Below are positions 17,782 to 27,139 of a DNA stretch of 64,000 bases, piece after piece (within the stretch, counting starts at the first letter, position 1; each line of letters starts with the position of its first letter). The translations under genes and the position numbers were made by a program. Origin of the DNA: Novosphingobium album (ex Liu et al. 2023) (GTDB lineage: Bacteria; Pseudomonadota; Alphaproteobacteria; Sphingomonadales; Sphingomonadaceae); NCBI RefSeq assembly GCF_029076845.1, contig NZ_JARESE010000028.1, positions 234,831 to 298,830 on the forward strand. Reading direction: 5' to 3'. The notes under the pieces were generated by a model that saw only the letters and a list, made by a program, of their open reading frames with translations, had not been told where the DNA came from and did no database searches.

Positions 17782-19536
17782 ATGCACTTCGACGATCGCC
17801 TTGCCACGGTCCTGCGCTTGCCAGTGCGAGGGACCGCGCTTGCGCGCATCCAGTACCGGCAATTGCTCGATATTCTGGGCAGCGTTCCGGCGAACGGGCA
17901 TTCGGGTTCGGTCGAACCGGCTTATGCGCGGCTCCGCGAACTGGGCCAGGCGGTGCCCGTGGCCGAGCGGGCGCGGATGCTGCGCGATCCGGTCGCGCGC
18001 CTGCGCAATCCGCGCCTGATCGCGCTGCTGGCCGAGGAAGACCCGGCCGTCGCCACCGCCGCCATTGCCGCCGCCCGCATTGCCGAGGATGACTGGCTGG
18101 CGCTGATCCCGGCCCTGCCGGTGCGGGCGCGCGGCATCCTGCGCCATCGCCGCGATCTGGGGCCGCGCGTCGATGCCCTGCTCGATCGGCTGGGCATCAC
18201 CGATCGCGGCCTGCCCCCATGCGAAACCGATTCGGCCCTGCTCGGCGCGCAAGGCGGGAACGTGATGCAGCTCGCGCTCGATCAGGCCATCGCCGAGCCG
18301 GAGGAACCGGCAGCGCCTCCGGCCGAGCCCGATTCGGCGGCCACCGTCCATGTCCTGCCGGCTCCGCCGCCGCCAGCCGATGCCGGGATCGGCGCGATCG
18401 TGCGCCGGATCGAGGAATTCCGCCGGTCGCGCGAACATGCCGCCATCACTCCCGAAACGGGCGACGCGCCGCGCCTGCCGCTGGACGATGCCGTGCCCGA
18501 ACCGCAGGCGAAAGTCTCCGCCTTCGATTTCACCACCGATGCCGCCGGGCGGATCGTCTGGGCCGATGCGCCGGTGGCGCCGATGGCGGTCGGCCTGCGG
18601 CTCGGCGCCACGGACCGCGATGCGCCGGCGCGCGCGTCGCTCGCGCTGGCCGGCGCGATCCGCTATCGCCAGCCGCTGCGCGATGCGGCGATCACGCTGG
18701 AGGGCGCGCGCGCGATCGCGGGCGACTGGCAGATCGACGCCCTGCCCCGCTTCGATCCGGTGAGCGGCCGCTTCACCGGCTATACCGGCCGTTTCCGCCG
18801 TCCCGCCACGATCGACGGCCTGCCGACGCAGCCGCCGCCATCCAGCGAGGCGGACCGGATGCGCCAGATCCTGCACGAGCTGCGCACGCCCGCCAATGCC
18901 ATCCAGGTCGCGGCCGAGATCATCCTGCAGCAGCTTTTCGGACCGACCCCGCACGAATACCGCGCGCTCGCCTCGGCGATCATCGGCGATGCCGCGCATG
19001 TCTTCGCCGGTTTCGACGAACTGGACCGGCTGGTGAAGCTCGACAGCGGCGCGATGACGCTGGAGCCGGGCACGGCCGACCTGGGGCAAGTGCTGACCGG
19101 CACCGTCGCGCGGCTGCGCGCCTGGACCGATCCGCGCCGCAGCGGCTTTGCCCTCAGCGTGACCGAAGACGGGCTGGCCGTGGGCCTCGATCCCAACGAG
19201 GCGGAACGGCTGGTCTGGCGCCTGCTGGCCGCGCTGGCCGGCATGACCGGGCCTGACGAAGTGCTGGCGCTTCGCGCGCAGGCCAGCGGCGGCGCGGTGA
19301 TCGCCAGCGTCGCGCTGCCGGCCAGCCTGGCCGGGCTGAGCGACGCGGAACTGCTGGGCGGGGCGATCGCCCGCCCATCCTCGCTTTCGGCCGGAATGTT
19401 CGGCATCGGCTTCACCTTGCGCCTCTCCGAAGCGGAGGCGAAGGCGGCTGGCGGCTCGCTAAAACGATATGCTAACGAATTGCACCTAACGTTGCCCGGG
19501 TTGACCGCGGCCGCCTCGGGCCATAGCCAAGACTGA
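17782..19536 (+). CDS. Soluble sensor histidine kinase with degenerate ATPase domain
   Basis: A 584-residue cytosolic protein. The N-terminal half (about 1-190) is helical with HEAT-like Ala/Arg-rich repeats; a central PAS-like region lies at about 245-340. The dimerisation/phosphoacceptor helix is at about 360-425 with H-box LHELRTPANAIQVAAEI. The ATP-binding domain follows but is poorly conserved: no clear double-Asn N-box and only one glycine box (MFGIGFTL near residue 540). No transmembrane segment and no response regulator are nearby. Kinase activity is therefore uncertain. The deacetylase gene follows by 36 bp and may be co-transcribed. Confidence 0.82.
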   Translation: MHFDDRLATVLRLPVRGTALARIQYRQLLDILGSVPANGHSGSVEPAYARLRELGQAVPVAERARMLRDPVARLRNPRLIALLAEEDPAVATAAIAAARIAEDDWLALIPALPVRARGILRHRRDLGPRVDALLDRLGITDRGLPPCETDSALLGAQGGNVMQLALDQAIAEPEEPAAPPAEPDSAATVHVLPAPPPPADAGIGAIVRRIEEFRRSREHAAITPETGDAPRLPLDDAVPEPQAKVSAFDFTTDAAGRIVWADAPVAPMAVGLRLGATDRDAPARASLALAGAIRYRQPLRDAAITLEGARAIAGDWQIDALPRFDPVSGRFTGYTGRFRRPATIDGLPTQPPPSSEADRMRQILHELRTPANAIQVAAEIILQQLFGPTPHEYRALASAIIGDAAHVFAGFDELDRLVKLDSGAMTLEPGTADLGQVLTGTVARLRAWTDPRRSGFALSVTEDGLAVGLDPNEAERLVWRLLAALAGMTGPDEVLALRAQASGGAVIASVALPASLAGLSDAELLGGAIARPSSLSAGMFGIGFTLRLSEAEAKAAGGSLKRYANELHLTLPGLTAAASGHSQD

Positions 19537-19572
19537 GACGCAATCGCAGGACCGCTTCGCCACGCGCGGACG

Positions 19573-20607
19573 ATGCCGCGGGGGATAGGGGTGAAATTGC
19601 CAGTGCCGGGAAGCAGCCTCCTGGATCTGCCGTCCGCCGAGCAGTTCGTGCGGTTCCGCGAGGATTTCGGCCAGCGCTTCATCGTGACGGTCGATACCGA
19701 AGAGGAATTCGACTGGAACGCGCCGCTCAATCGCGAACGGTTCGGGCTGGTGACGATCCCGGCGCTCCGCAAGTTCCAGCAATTCTGCGATGGCTTCGGC
19801 GTCGTGCCGTCCTACATGCTCGACTATCCGATTGCCTCCGCCCCGCCCGCCGCCGAAGCGTTGCGCGGCGCGGTGGCCGATGGCCGCGCCGAGATCGGCG
19901 TCCAGCTCCACCCCTGGGTGAGCCCGCCGTTCGAAGAAGCGGTCAATGAATTCAATAGCTTCGCCGGCAATCTTCCGCCCCGGCTCGAAAATGCCAAGTT
20001 CGCCCGCCTGCGCGATGCGATCGAGGGCAATTTCGGGGCGGCGCCGCTGATCTATCGCGCCGGGCGCTATGGCATCGGTCCGCACAGCGCCGCGATGCTG
20101 AAGGAGCATGGCCTGGCCATCGACACTTCGGTGCGCGCCCTGTTCGATTACAGCTATGCCGGCGGCCCCAATTTCCGCAACCATCCGCTGCGGCCCTATT
20201 GGGTGGATGCCGAACGCACGCTGATGGAACTGCCGCTGACCACGGTGTACTGGGGCCTGCTGCGCCAGGCAGGCAATATCATCTATCCGCACATGTGGCG
20301 CACGCCCTCGGTGCGCGGCCTGCTGGCGCGCGCCGGCCTGCTCGAACGCATTCCGCTGACCCCCGAAGGCGTGACGGCCGAGGAAGCGATCCGGGGCGTG
20401 GACATCGCGCTGGACGATGGCCTGCCCGTGCTCGTCTTCTCGTTCCACAGCCCCTCGCTCGCCCCCGGCCACACGCCCTATGTGCGCAGCGACGAGGATC
20501 TGGACGCCTTCTATGACTGGTGGCGCACGCTGTTCGGCTACCTCGCCTCGCGCGGGGTGCGGCCCACCTGCGTGCGCGAGATCATGGCGTCGGTCGCGCT
20601 TGCCTAG
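19573..20607 (+). CDS. WalW-like polysaccharide deacetylase family protein
   Basis: A 344-residue member of the NodB/CE4 deacetylase superfamily, by memory the WalW-type branch. TVDTEEEFDWN (about residues 40-50) carries the metal-binding Asp position, GVQLHPWVSPPF (about 110-120) the histidine motif, YRAGRYGIG the Arg loop and VFSFHSPSLAPGHTPYV the C-terminal His motif. No signal peptide is visible, so a cytosolic or lipid-linked sugar substrate is likely. The adjacent sensor kinase suggests a shared pathway. Confidence 0.85.
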   Translation: MPRGIGVKLPVPGSSLLDLPSAEQFVRFREDFGQRFIVTVDTEEEFDWNAPLNRERFGLVTIPALRKFQQFCDGFGVVPSYMLDYPIASAPPAAEALRGAVADGRAEIGVQLHPWVSPPFEEAVNEFNSFAGNLPPRLENAKFARLRDAIEGNFGAAPLIYRAGRYGIGPHSAAMLKEHGLAIDTSVRALFDYSYAGGPNFRNHPLRPYWVDAERTLMELPLTTVYWGLLRQAGNIIYPHMWRTPSVRGLLARAGLLERIPLTPEGVTAEEAIRGVDIALDDGLPVLVFSFHSPSLAPGHTPYVRSDEDLDAFYDWWRTLFGYLASRGVRPTCVREIMASVALA

Positions 20608-20684
20608 CGCCCGGCGGCGCTGTAAGCGGCGCTGTCCTGACGGCGCGGCGCGCCGGCGGGCACGGCGATGCAACGCGCGGTTTG

Positions 20685-20760
20685 GGGCCTGTAGCTCAGC
20701 GGTTAGAGCTGGCCGCTCATAACGGCTAGGTCGCGGGTTCGAATCCTGCCGGGCCCACCA
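20685..20760 (+). tRNA. tRNA with CAT anticodon, probably tRNA-Ile2
   Basis: A complete 76-nt cloverleaf with encoded CCA: acceptor GGGCCTG pairs with CGGGCCC (one G-T pair), T-loop GGTTCGAATCC, anticodon loop CTCATAA. The body (GTAGCTCAGCGGTTAGAGC) resembles E. coli ileX rather than elongator Met, so the C34 is probably changed to lysidine by TilS to read AUA. Elongator Met cannot be fully excluded by eye. Confidence 0.9.
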
Positions 20761-20799
20761 CCGCCGCAAGCGGCCGCCGAAAGGGTCGGCCGAAAGGGT

Positions 20800-20876
<77 letters not shown>

Positions 20877-20880
<4 letters not shown>

Positions 20881-22425
20881 GCCACTTCGGCGGTTCGATT
20901 GAATATTTGCCTGAGTGCCATCATTTCCCGGCCTCGGGATTTCGGCAAGAAAATCAAACGGTTTCCTGAACTCCACGGTCAATTCGCCATTGGCGTAGGA
21001 ACAGTTCGATAGAACCAGATTCAGAAAGCGCTGTTTGATCGCCAATGGCTGTTTTGCGAAGCCTGCGTGGGCGTTCCGGACCACTTCGAGCAGCGCGATG
21101 CCATCATCGACCAGATCGCTCTCGGCGTCGGCCAGAGTTGCAAGCTCCTGAATGCAGCGATGCTGCTCCTCGCGCCACTGCTGTGCCAGACGATCATGGA
21201 ATTCGGCCGTGATCTTGCCGTCCATCTTGTCGATGTAGAGCGTATCCAGCCGGCGAGTGAGCCGATCGGCTTCGGCGCGGAGCTTGCTGACGCGATCGTC
21301 GCGCTCATTCTGGGTGTGGGATGCGGTCTCCTTCAAGGCCCGGCGAATGAGCGAGAAAGCCTCGTTGTCCAGATTGAGCCGGCGGAGAACCTCCTCGAAT
21401 TTCTCGTCGAGAACCTCCTCGCGAACATAGCGCTCGGGACACCGCGCCTTGAACCGGGAGCAGTGGTAATAGACATAGCGCTTCTTCTTGATTTCCGCCG
21501 TGACCGCGCAGCCGCAATGGCCGCAGGTCATGATGCCGGTATAGGCGAACTGGTGCTTGTTACCGTGGACGTTGGAGATGCTCCGCCCGTCGAGCAGTTC
21601 CTGAACGTTGGACCAGGTCTCGAACGACACCAGCGGCTGATGCGACCCCTGATAGATCTTGCCCTTCCACTCGAAAGAGCCGGTGTAGATCCGGTTGCGG
21701 AGGATCTTGTGGATGGTGCTGGTCGCCAGTGGACTCCCGCTTTTCCGGTATCGCAGCCCGGCCATCTTCGCCTTCTGCGCCGCCTCCTTGATCGAATACT
21801 GCCCGCTCTCATACCAGGTGTAGAGGCGCGCGATCAGCGGCCCGAGCTGAGGGTCGATGGCGATGATCTTCTTACCGTTCTCGCCGACAACGTTGGTGTA
21901 GCCAAGCGGCGCGGCGGACGGCCAGATGCCCTGCTCGGCCTTTTCCATCAGGCCCTTCCGGGCTTCTTCCGACAGGTTATCGATGTAGTTCTTCGCCATC
22001 AGCACCTTGATGCCATGCATGAACTTCTCGGATGACCGGGAATCACCGGTCAGCACGATGCTTTCCTTGACCAGATGGATGTCCAGCTCGAGATCGTCGA
22101 TCGTGACCCAGTCCTTGAGGTTGCGATAAAGCCGGTCGGTCTTCTCGACCAGGATGGTCTTCACGTTCTGATGGGTCTTGAGATAGCGCAGCATCGCGGT
22201 GAAATTCGCGCGGCCGGCACGCTTGGCGGTTTCGACATCGACGAACTCGGCAGCGATCGAAAAGCCGTTGGCGACCGCATACTCGCGCAGAAGTTTCTCC
22301 TGGGCGGGAATGGAGAATCCCTCCCGCTCCTGTTCAGGGGTCGAGACCCGCGCATAGAGTACCGCCCGCTTGAGGGGGCCTGTCTCGGATCTGGCGGCTA
22401 GTGTTTTCGCTCGTGGTCTGGCCAT
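20877..22425 (-). CDS. Large serine recombinase (element integrase); 3' end open through the tRNA
   Basis: Site-specific recombinase that probably inserts and excises the element. ATG 22425 has AAAGGAA upstream. The resolvase-type catalytic domain starts with [20 protein letters not shown] (nucleophile Ser about residue 28) and includes [12 protein letters not shown]. The 'recombinase' domain and a zinc ribbon (MTCGHCGC ... [13 protein letters not shown]) follow at about 180-340, then a coiled coil and a tail ending [12 protein letters not shown]. Recognisable recombinase sequence ends near 20900. No in-frame stop follows: the frame continues antisense through both tRNAs to 19486 (979 codons in total). 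The natural stop was probably on the circular form across the attachment site. Confidence 0.88.
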
Positions 22426-22553
22426 ACGTCATTCCTTTCGCAAACACCTTACCCCCTTCCCTCAAATTATTGAATATGAGCGATAAAGTTCGAAGTGCAT
22501 CCCGGATACCCTTGGCCGGCACCTCCAAGTTCTGCTCCCCAATCGGAAAATGC

Positions 22554-22904
22554 CTACGTCTTCCAATGGGATATGATTTGTCCAAATCGGAGGTATCTAT
22601 TCAGGAACTCCACAGCCTCCGCTCTTTCGATCACCCGGCCGTACTTTTTGGAAAAGTACCGCTGCGCGTCATCGACCAATTGCTGGGAGAAACGCTGGCC
22701 TACCGGAACTATCGCGTCGGGGGGCAGAGCCGCCAATTCGGTGCTCCCGCCATCGGGTGGGTCGGCGGCAGCGGAAAGCGGAACGATGTCCGGCGCTGCC
22801 CCGACTATGATGTCAGAATTCGGTGGCGATGCAGCGGGCACCAATTGCATCGGTGGCGGCGAACCAGCCATCCGGGCTCTGCCTGCTCGGCGACGACGAA
22901 CCAT
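22554..22904 (-). CDS. Hypothetical protein upstream of the recombinase
   Basis: 116 residues, not recognised. The N-terminal half is Pro/Ala-rich and likely disordered; the C-terminal half is helical and charged (AQRYFSKKYGRVIERAEAVE), the sort of short helical domain seen in small DNA-binding or antitoxin-like proteins. It lies 128 bp upstream of the recombinase on the same strand and could be a recombination directionality or regulatory factor, but that is only position-based. Confidence 0.5.
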   Translation of the reverse strand: MVRRRRAGRARMAGSPPPMQLVPAASPPNSDIIVGAAPDIVPLSAAADPPDGGSTELAALPPDAIVPVGQRFSQQLVDDAQRYFSKKYGRVIERAEAVEFLNRYLRFGQIISHWKT

Positions 22905-23212
22905 CGCGCCTAGCTCCAGACGATCAGAAGGCTGGGTAAGCAGATTGAAGCCGGAGCAAAGTCACGGCGACGCGAGGCCGCCTCGCGGTCATGAAGCAAC
23001 ATACAAAGGCCCTGTCCTGTTGCGGGCCCTTGCCATGAGTTGAGAAGCCTCATGGATATAATGCACGGCTCTAGCCGCTTCAATGACCTGCTTCGCTGCG
23101 CGAAGACGCGAGAAACTCTGGATAAGCCGCACAAAACGACGACCAGGTCTCGTGACGCCCGGCACACGCGCGGCTAGTAGGCCTTTTCCATTTTCCCGAA
23201 GAAAGGTTCCCC
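22905..23212. other. Intergenic region upstream of the HU gene
   Basis: About 308 bp without a supported gene. A TATAAT lies at 23057-23062 but no matching -35 box at normal spacing; it is a possible HU promoter element. Confidence 0.4.
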
Positions 23213-23488
23213 ATGAACAACAACGACATCGCCGACAAGATTGCCGCCGAGCACGGCGTGACCAAGGCCGACGCCCGCAAGATCGTCGACTCGGTGTTCG
23301 CCTCGGTCGCCGACGGCGCTGCTGCCGGCGAAGAAATCGCCCTCTCCGCCTTCGGCAAGTTCAAGGTCAAGGCGACGCCCGAGCGCGAAGGCCGCAATCC
23401 TTCGACCGGCGCCACGATCAAGATCGCCGCGGCGAAGAAGCTGACTTTCACGCCGGCAAAGGCGATCAAGGACCGCCTCAACGGCTGA
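23213..23488 (+). CDS. HU-family nucleoid protein
   Basis: A 91-residue HU-type DNA-bending protein: helical dimerisation region (DIADKIAAEHGVTKADARKI), beta-arm motif FGKFKVKATPEREGRNPSTG and a C-terminal helix ending KAIKDRLNG. Start is supported by AAAGG about 7 bases upstream. Proteins of this family compact DNA and assist recombination; here it sits next to the element integrase and may help excision or be element-encoded nucleoid cargo. Confidence 0.93.
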   Translation: MNNNDIADKIAAEHGVTKADARKIVDSVFASVADGAAAGEEIALSAFGKFKVKATPEREGRNPSTGATIKIAAAKKLTFTPAKAIKDRLNG

Positions 23489-23495
23489 CCGGATC

Positions 23496-23526
23496 GAGGA
23501 GCAATGGGCCTTGCCTATTGCTCCTC
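23496..23526. terminator. Hairpin between convergent HU and transglycosylase genes
   Basis: GAGGAGCAAT (23496-23505) pairs perfectly with ATTGCTCCTC (23517-23526) around an 11-base loop that can itself pair weakly. It lies just after the HU stop and overlaps the last codons of the convergent gene. No T-run follows, so it is a bidirectional terminator candidate only. Confidence 0.5.
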
Positions 23527-24057
23527 GCTATCATCATCGAGCGTCCCGCCACCGGCCATGGCGAACAACCCCTCGCCGAAGCGCCGGCGAAGATGGCTGG
23601 CGACGCTCAGCGCATAGCGCCGTTGCCGCCAGGCGGTCGGGCTGTGATAGACGCCGACCGCCTTCCAGTAATCGCCGGTCTGATGCAGCGCGGACAGAAA
23701 TATCCAGCGCGCAGCCTCGGCATTGAAGCATGGATCATAGCGCAGCCATGTCCGCACCTGATCGCCCGGCCGTCCCAACAGCCGGGCAAGGCGCGGCACC
23801 CAGCCGGAATTGATCTGGAGCACGCCGAGGTCATGGGTGCCGTTGGTGTTGGCGATCTCGGCTCCAACCCAGCCCGCCTCCTGATCTCTCAGGCCCCACA
23901 AGGTCTTTTCCAGCCAAGCCCTTCCCTGGGATGCCTGACGAATGCAGCGGGCAACCTCGGGTTCGTGGCGAACCGGACCGGCGGAACGCGCGATGGCCGG
24001 GGGTGCGGCAAGGCACAATGCGCCCGCTCCCACCAGAATGAGATGTTTGAATTTCAT
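23515..24057 (-). CDS. Lytic transglycosylase-like exported protein
   Basis: 180 residues with a Sec signal peptide (MKFKHLILVGAGALCLAAPP). The mature part has an SLT-type core: LRDQEAGWVGAEIANTNGTH with the likely catalytic Glu, followed by DLGVLQINSGW, the usual 'G-x-x-Q-I' motif. Such VirB1-like enzymes open peptidoglycan locally for conjugation machinery. It is the last gene of the relaxase/coupling-protein block, separated by 67 bp. Confidence 0.8.
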   Translation of the reverse strand: MKFKHLILVGAGALCLAAPPAIARSAGPVRHEPEVARCIRQASQGRAWLEKTLWGLRDQEAGWVGAEIANTNGTHDLGVLQINSGWVPRLARLLGRPGDQVRTWLRYDPCFNAEAARWIFLSALHQTGDYWKAVGVYHSPTAWRQRRYALSVASHLRRRFGEGLFAMAGGGTLDDDSEEQ

Positions 24058-24124
24058 GGGTCAACTCCATCGATAGAAACCAGGCGTCTGGCGGTCAGCA
24101 GCTTCGCCAGCACGGGATTGCCCA

Positions 24125-27100
24125 TCATCGCTCCGGCCCACGTGAAGGCTCAGGCTGATAGACAGGTGCGGGCTGATGGACCGGCTCGGGCTGAGGCGCG
24201 GGTTGGTGCGCGGGTTGGTGCGCGGGTGCGTCCTGCCGAACCGGACCCTGCTCCGCCGCGCTGATGGCTGGCGCGGATCGATCAAGAATGGATTGCAGGA
24301 TGCGATCCATACGCTCGGCCAAAGGCAACACGCGCTGAGCCAGCCGCTCACCCAAGCTATTGGGTGGTCGCGGCGCACGATCAAGTCGACGCTGTATCTG
24401 CCGATCGCGCCGTTCCTGCCGGAGGCGTTCCTGTTCCTCGCGAGCCTGACGCAGGCTATCGGGATGGCGCGCGGCCAGGGCCTTGGCGCTATCCTTATCG
24501 AGCCGCCCGAGCCCTTCGAGCGATGAGGTCTTCTCACCCGAATTGCGCGCGAGCTTCACCGCGAGCTTGTCCGCGTTCTCGGTCCACAGCTTCACGCCGT
24601 AACGGGCACGGGTGATGGCGGTGTAATAGTTCTGCCCGTTGACCAGGCCCGACTGCACGGGCGCCAGCACATAGACCCGGTCGTAGGTCTTGGACTGGGC
24701 CGAATATACCGTCTCGGCATAGCCATGGTCCCAGGTGCGGTGCTTGGAGAGATCGACATCCTGCACGCGCTCGCTGCGATCCCAGCGGATCGTGGCGATA
24801 GGCCCGTCGAGTTTCTCGACCGTGCCGCGCTGGGCGTTCTTGAGATCGAGGTCCTTGTTCGCGAGCCGCCACTGGATGCGATCACCCTCGGCGAGACTTC
24901 TGTCTTCGGGCTTGGCGAAGACATTGACGACGCGCGCTGATCCCAATCGTGGATCCCAGCGGATCACGCGCCCGCTCTCATCGACCAGCTTGACGATCTG
25001 CCGCCCGTTGGCGTCACGTCCCAAGCCCTGCACCCGATATTCGGTGCCCTGCGCCAGGCCGAGCCCGACATTGTCGCGCGAGAAGGTCACGACCTGCCCG
25101 CCGGAATAGAACCGGGCCATGTGCTTCTGTTCGTCGGTCAGTCCTGAAGGAGTGAGCACCTGCAGCCGTGTGTCCTCGGCGGCTATGCTGCCTTCACGCT
25201 TCAGCACCTCGCGTATCTGGTCGTTGACGACGAGCCGGGTGGCATTGTCGAGCACCAGGATGTTGGTGCTCTGCCGGGTCTGCGACTTGAGGCGGGTCCA
25301 TTCGGTGACCAGCCCCTTCGCCAGCGCCTCCGTATCGACACCGCTCACCACCTTGTCGAGCGCGGCCAGTGATCCGGCATAATCCGCGTTCCGTGCCGCG
25401 GTGACGGCCTCCTTCATCTGGCGGGTTTCCTGCCGGACTGCTTCAGTGAGCTGGGTGGTCGGCAGGCCAAGGCGCTGGAGCAGCCAGAAGGCCTTGCCCT
25501 GCTCGATCGCGCCGGTCTGCTTGTTGTCACCGAGGAACAGCGCGCGCGCGCCGGTCTCACGGCTGATCTCTAGGACGCGAAGGGCCTGCCGATTACCGAG
25601 TTGGCCCGCCTCGTCGACAACCAGCAGATGCGACGCCGTGATCCCACGCCCGCCACCGGCGAGCAGGCTGGCGATGGTGCGCGATTCGATCCCGGCCTTG
25701 AGACCAAGTTCCGCCGCTGCCGAGGACGTCGGCGCCAGCGCGACTGCGGTCGTGCCGGGTTCGGCCGCCTCGACCAGCACCTTCACCAACGTCGATTTGC
25801 CCGCCCCTGCCACGCCATGGACACCGTTCACCCGGTCCCGCGAGGTGGCGATGGCGGCCAGCGCCTGTTCCTGCGCCGGATTGAGCCCCGCCCTTTCGAG
25901 CGCCGCCAACAACCGGTCCGCAGATGCAATCGGGCGCGCATCGTCGAGCGACAGCGCCAGATGCATGGTCAGCTTTTGTTCCATCCGCGCCGTCGCCCGG
26001 CTCGTGCGCCCGCGGGTCAGATCGCGGTCGCCGGTCTTCTCGCGCGTCGCGAGCAATTTGCGCCGGTCCTCATGCGCTTCGGCGAGAGGCCGCACATCCT
26101 CGAGGCGCACTTCGCCGACATGGCTGGCAAGGCCAAGCCGCAGCATCTGGCCGAGGTTGTTCACCGCTTCGCGCGATTCGGCCTGGCGGATGCCGAACAG
26201 CATGGCTCTGGCCGATACGGCTTTGCCGGCGGGAAGGTCGCGCTCGCCGATCTTGTCGGCCGCGCCCCGCAAGAGCGTCAAAGCGTCGGCATGGGCCTTA
26301 CAGCGCTCCTCCCAGCGATCGTGCAGCGCTTCGAGGCCGATCTTCTCCTTGCCTGGTCGGGTTGCGTAAAAGGAGCGCTGCCGCTCCGCCTGCCCTTGAT
26401 GCCCGTGCTCTTTGGCATGGGCGTTGATCTGCTCGGCGCGCTGCGAGAAGTTCCGGATCAGGCCTTTGGGGACATCCCTGATCTCGAACAGACCGCTGCG
26501 GGGATCGCGCTCGATCTGGTAGCCTAGCTCGCTGAGGCGATGGGCAAGATCGTTGCGGTAGATCTGCCCCGCCGTCATCTGCTCGGCGAACATGGCGCGA
26601 GTCTCGAGGCTGGCCATGGGATCGCCGGCGGCCTCGTTGGTCATGTTGAGCACGACGACGTGGGTGTGGAGATGCGGGTCGAGTTCCCGGCTCGCGTGCT
26701 CGGTGAAACGGGCGTAGATCAGGCGGCCGGTGGTATGATGCCGGATCTCACCCTCTTCGCGGCGGCGCAGGCTGGCGTGTTCTTCGAGATACGCAATCGC
26801 GCTGCCCACGGCCCGCTCGTGCGCGGCGACGATCCGTTCGTCGCCCGCCACCAGCGCCATGATCGAGACCGACTTGGGCGCGTTGACCGCGAAGTCCCAG
26901 CCCGGATGATGCTCGATCTCGCCGTCGGACCGATGACGGCCGAGTTGCTGCCCCCCGACCTGGCCCGCCAGCAGCGCCTTGAACACCGCCGGATCGACCT
27001 TGCCCGAGAGACCGAGATCGGCGGCGAGTGCCCCGCCCCATTCGGAATGCTCGTCGCCGCCCTTGGTGTAATAGTCGCCGACCGTATAATAGCGGGCGAT

Positions 27101-27139
27101 ATTGGCCGGCGTGCCATGCAAGCGAACCGGATTGATCAC
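24125..27139 (-). CDS. MobF-family conjugative relaxase/helicase (TraI/TrwC type)
   Basis: A 1004-residue protein that nicks the transfer origin and unwinds the strand for export. The N-terminal relaxase domain (about 1-300) has the first catalytic Tyr pair (IARYYTVGDYYTKGG) and the metal-binding triad DPHLHTHVVVLN near residue 170. A superfamily-1 helicase follows: Walker A VAGAGKST (about 441), Walker B LLVVDEAGQL, GDNKQTGAIEQG, and C-terminal motif YTAITRARYGVKLW. The tail (about 950-1004) is a degenerate His/Gln/Pro/Ala repeat. Its start overlaps the coupling-protein stop by 4 bp, so the two are coupled. Confidence 0.95.
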   Translation of the reverse strand: MINPVRLHGTPANIARYYTVGDYYTKGGDEHSEWGGALAADLGLSGKVDPAVFKALLAGQVGGQQLGRHRSDGEIEHHPGWDFAVNAPKSVSIMALVAGDERIVAAHERAVGSAIAYLEEHASLRRREEGEIRHHTTGRLIYARFTEHASRELDPHLHTHVVVLNMTNEAAGDPMASLETRAMFAEQMTAGQIYRNDLAHRLSELGYQIERDPRSGLFEIRDVPKGLIRNFSQRAEQINAHAKEHGHQGQAERQRSFYATRPGKEKIGLEALHDRWEERCKAHADALTLLRGAADKIGERDLPAGKAVSARAMLFGIRQAESREAVNNLGQMLRLGLASHVGEVRLEDVRPLAEAHEDRRKLLATREKTGDRDLTRGRTSRATARMEQKLTMHLALSLDDARPIASADRLLAALERAGLNPAQEQALAAIATSRDRVNGVHGVAGAGKSTLVKVLVEAAEPGTTAVALAPTSSAAAELGLKAGIESRTIASLLAGGGRGITASHLLVVDEAGQLGNRQALRVLEISRETGARALFLGDNKQTGAIEQGKAFWLLQRLGLPTTQLTEAVRQETRQMKEAVTAARNADYAGSLAALDKVVSGVDTEALAKGLVTEWTRLKSQTRQSTNILVLDNATRLVVNDQIREVLKREGSIAAEDTRLQVLTPSGLTDEQKHMARFYSGGQVVTFSRDNVGLGLAQGTEYRVQGLGRDANGRQIVKLVDESGRVIRWDPRLGSARVVNVFAKPEDRSLAEGDRIQWRLANKDLDLKNAQRGTVEKLDGPIATIRWDRSERVQDVDLSKHRTWDHGYAETVYSAQSKTYDRVYVLAPVQSGLVNGQNYYTAITRARYGVKLWTENADKLAVKLARNSGEKTSSLEGLGRLDKDSAKALAARHPDSLRQAREEQERLRQERRDRQIQRRLDRAPRPPNSLGERLAQRVLPLAERMDRILQSILDRSAPAISAAEQGPVRQDAPAHQPAHQPAPQPEPVHQPAPVYQPEPSRGPER

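Noticed and set aside
24176..24526. Plus-strand ORF over the relaxase tail
   Set aside because: Shadow of the His/Pro/Gln repeat region of the relaxase.
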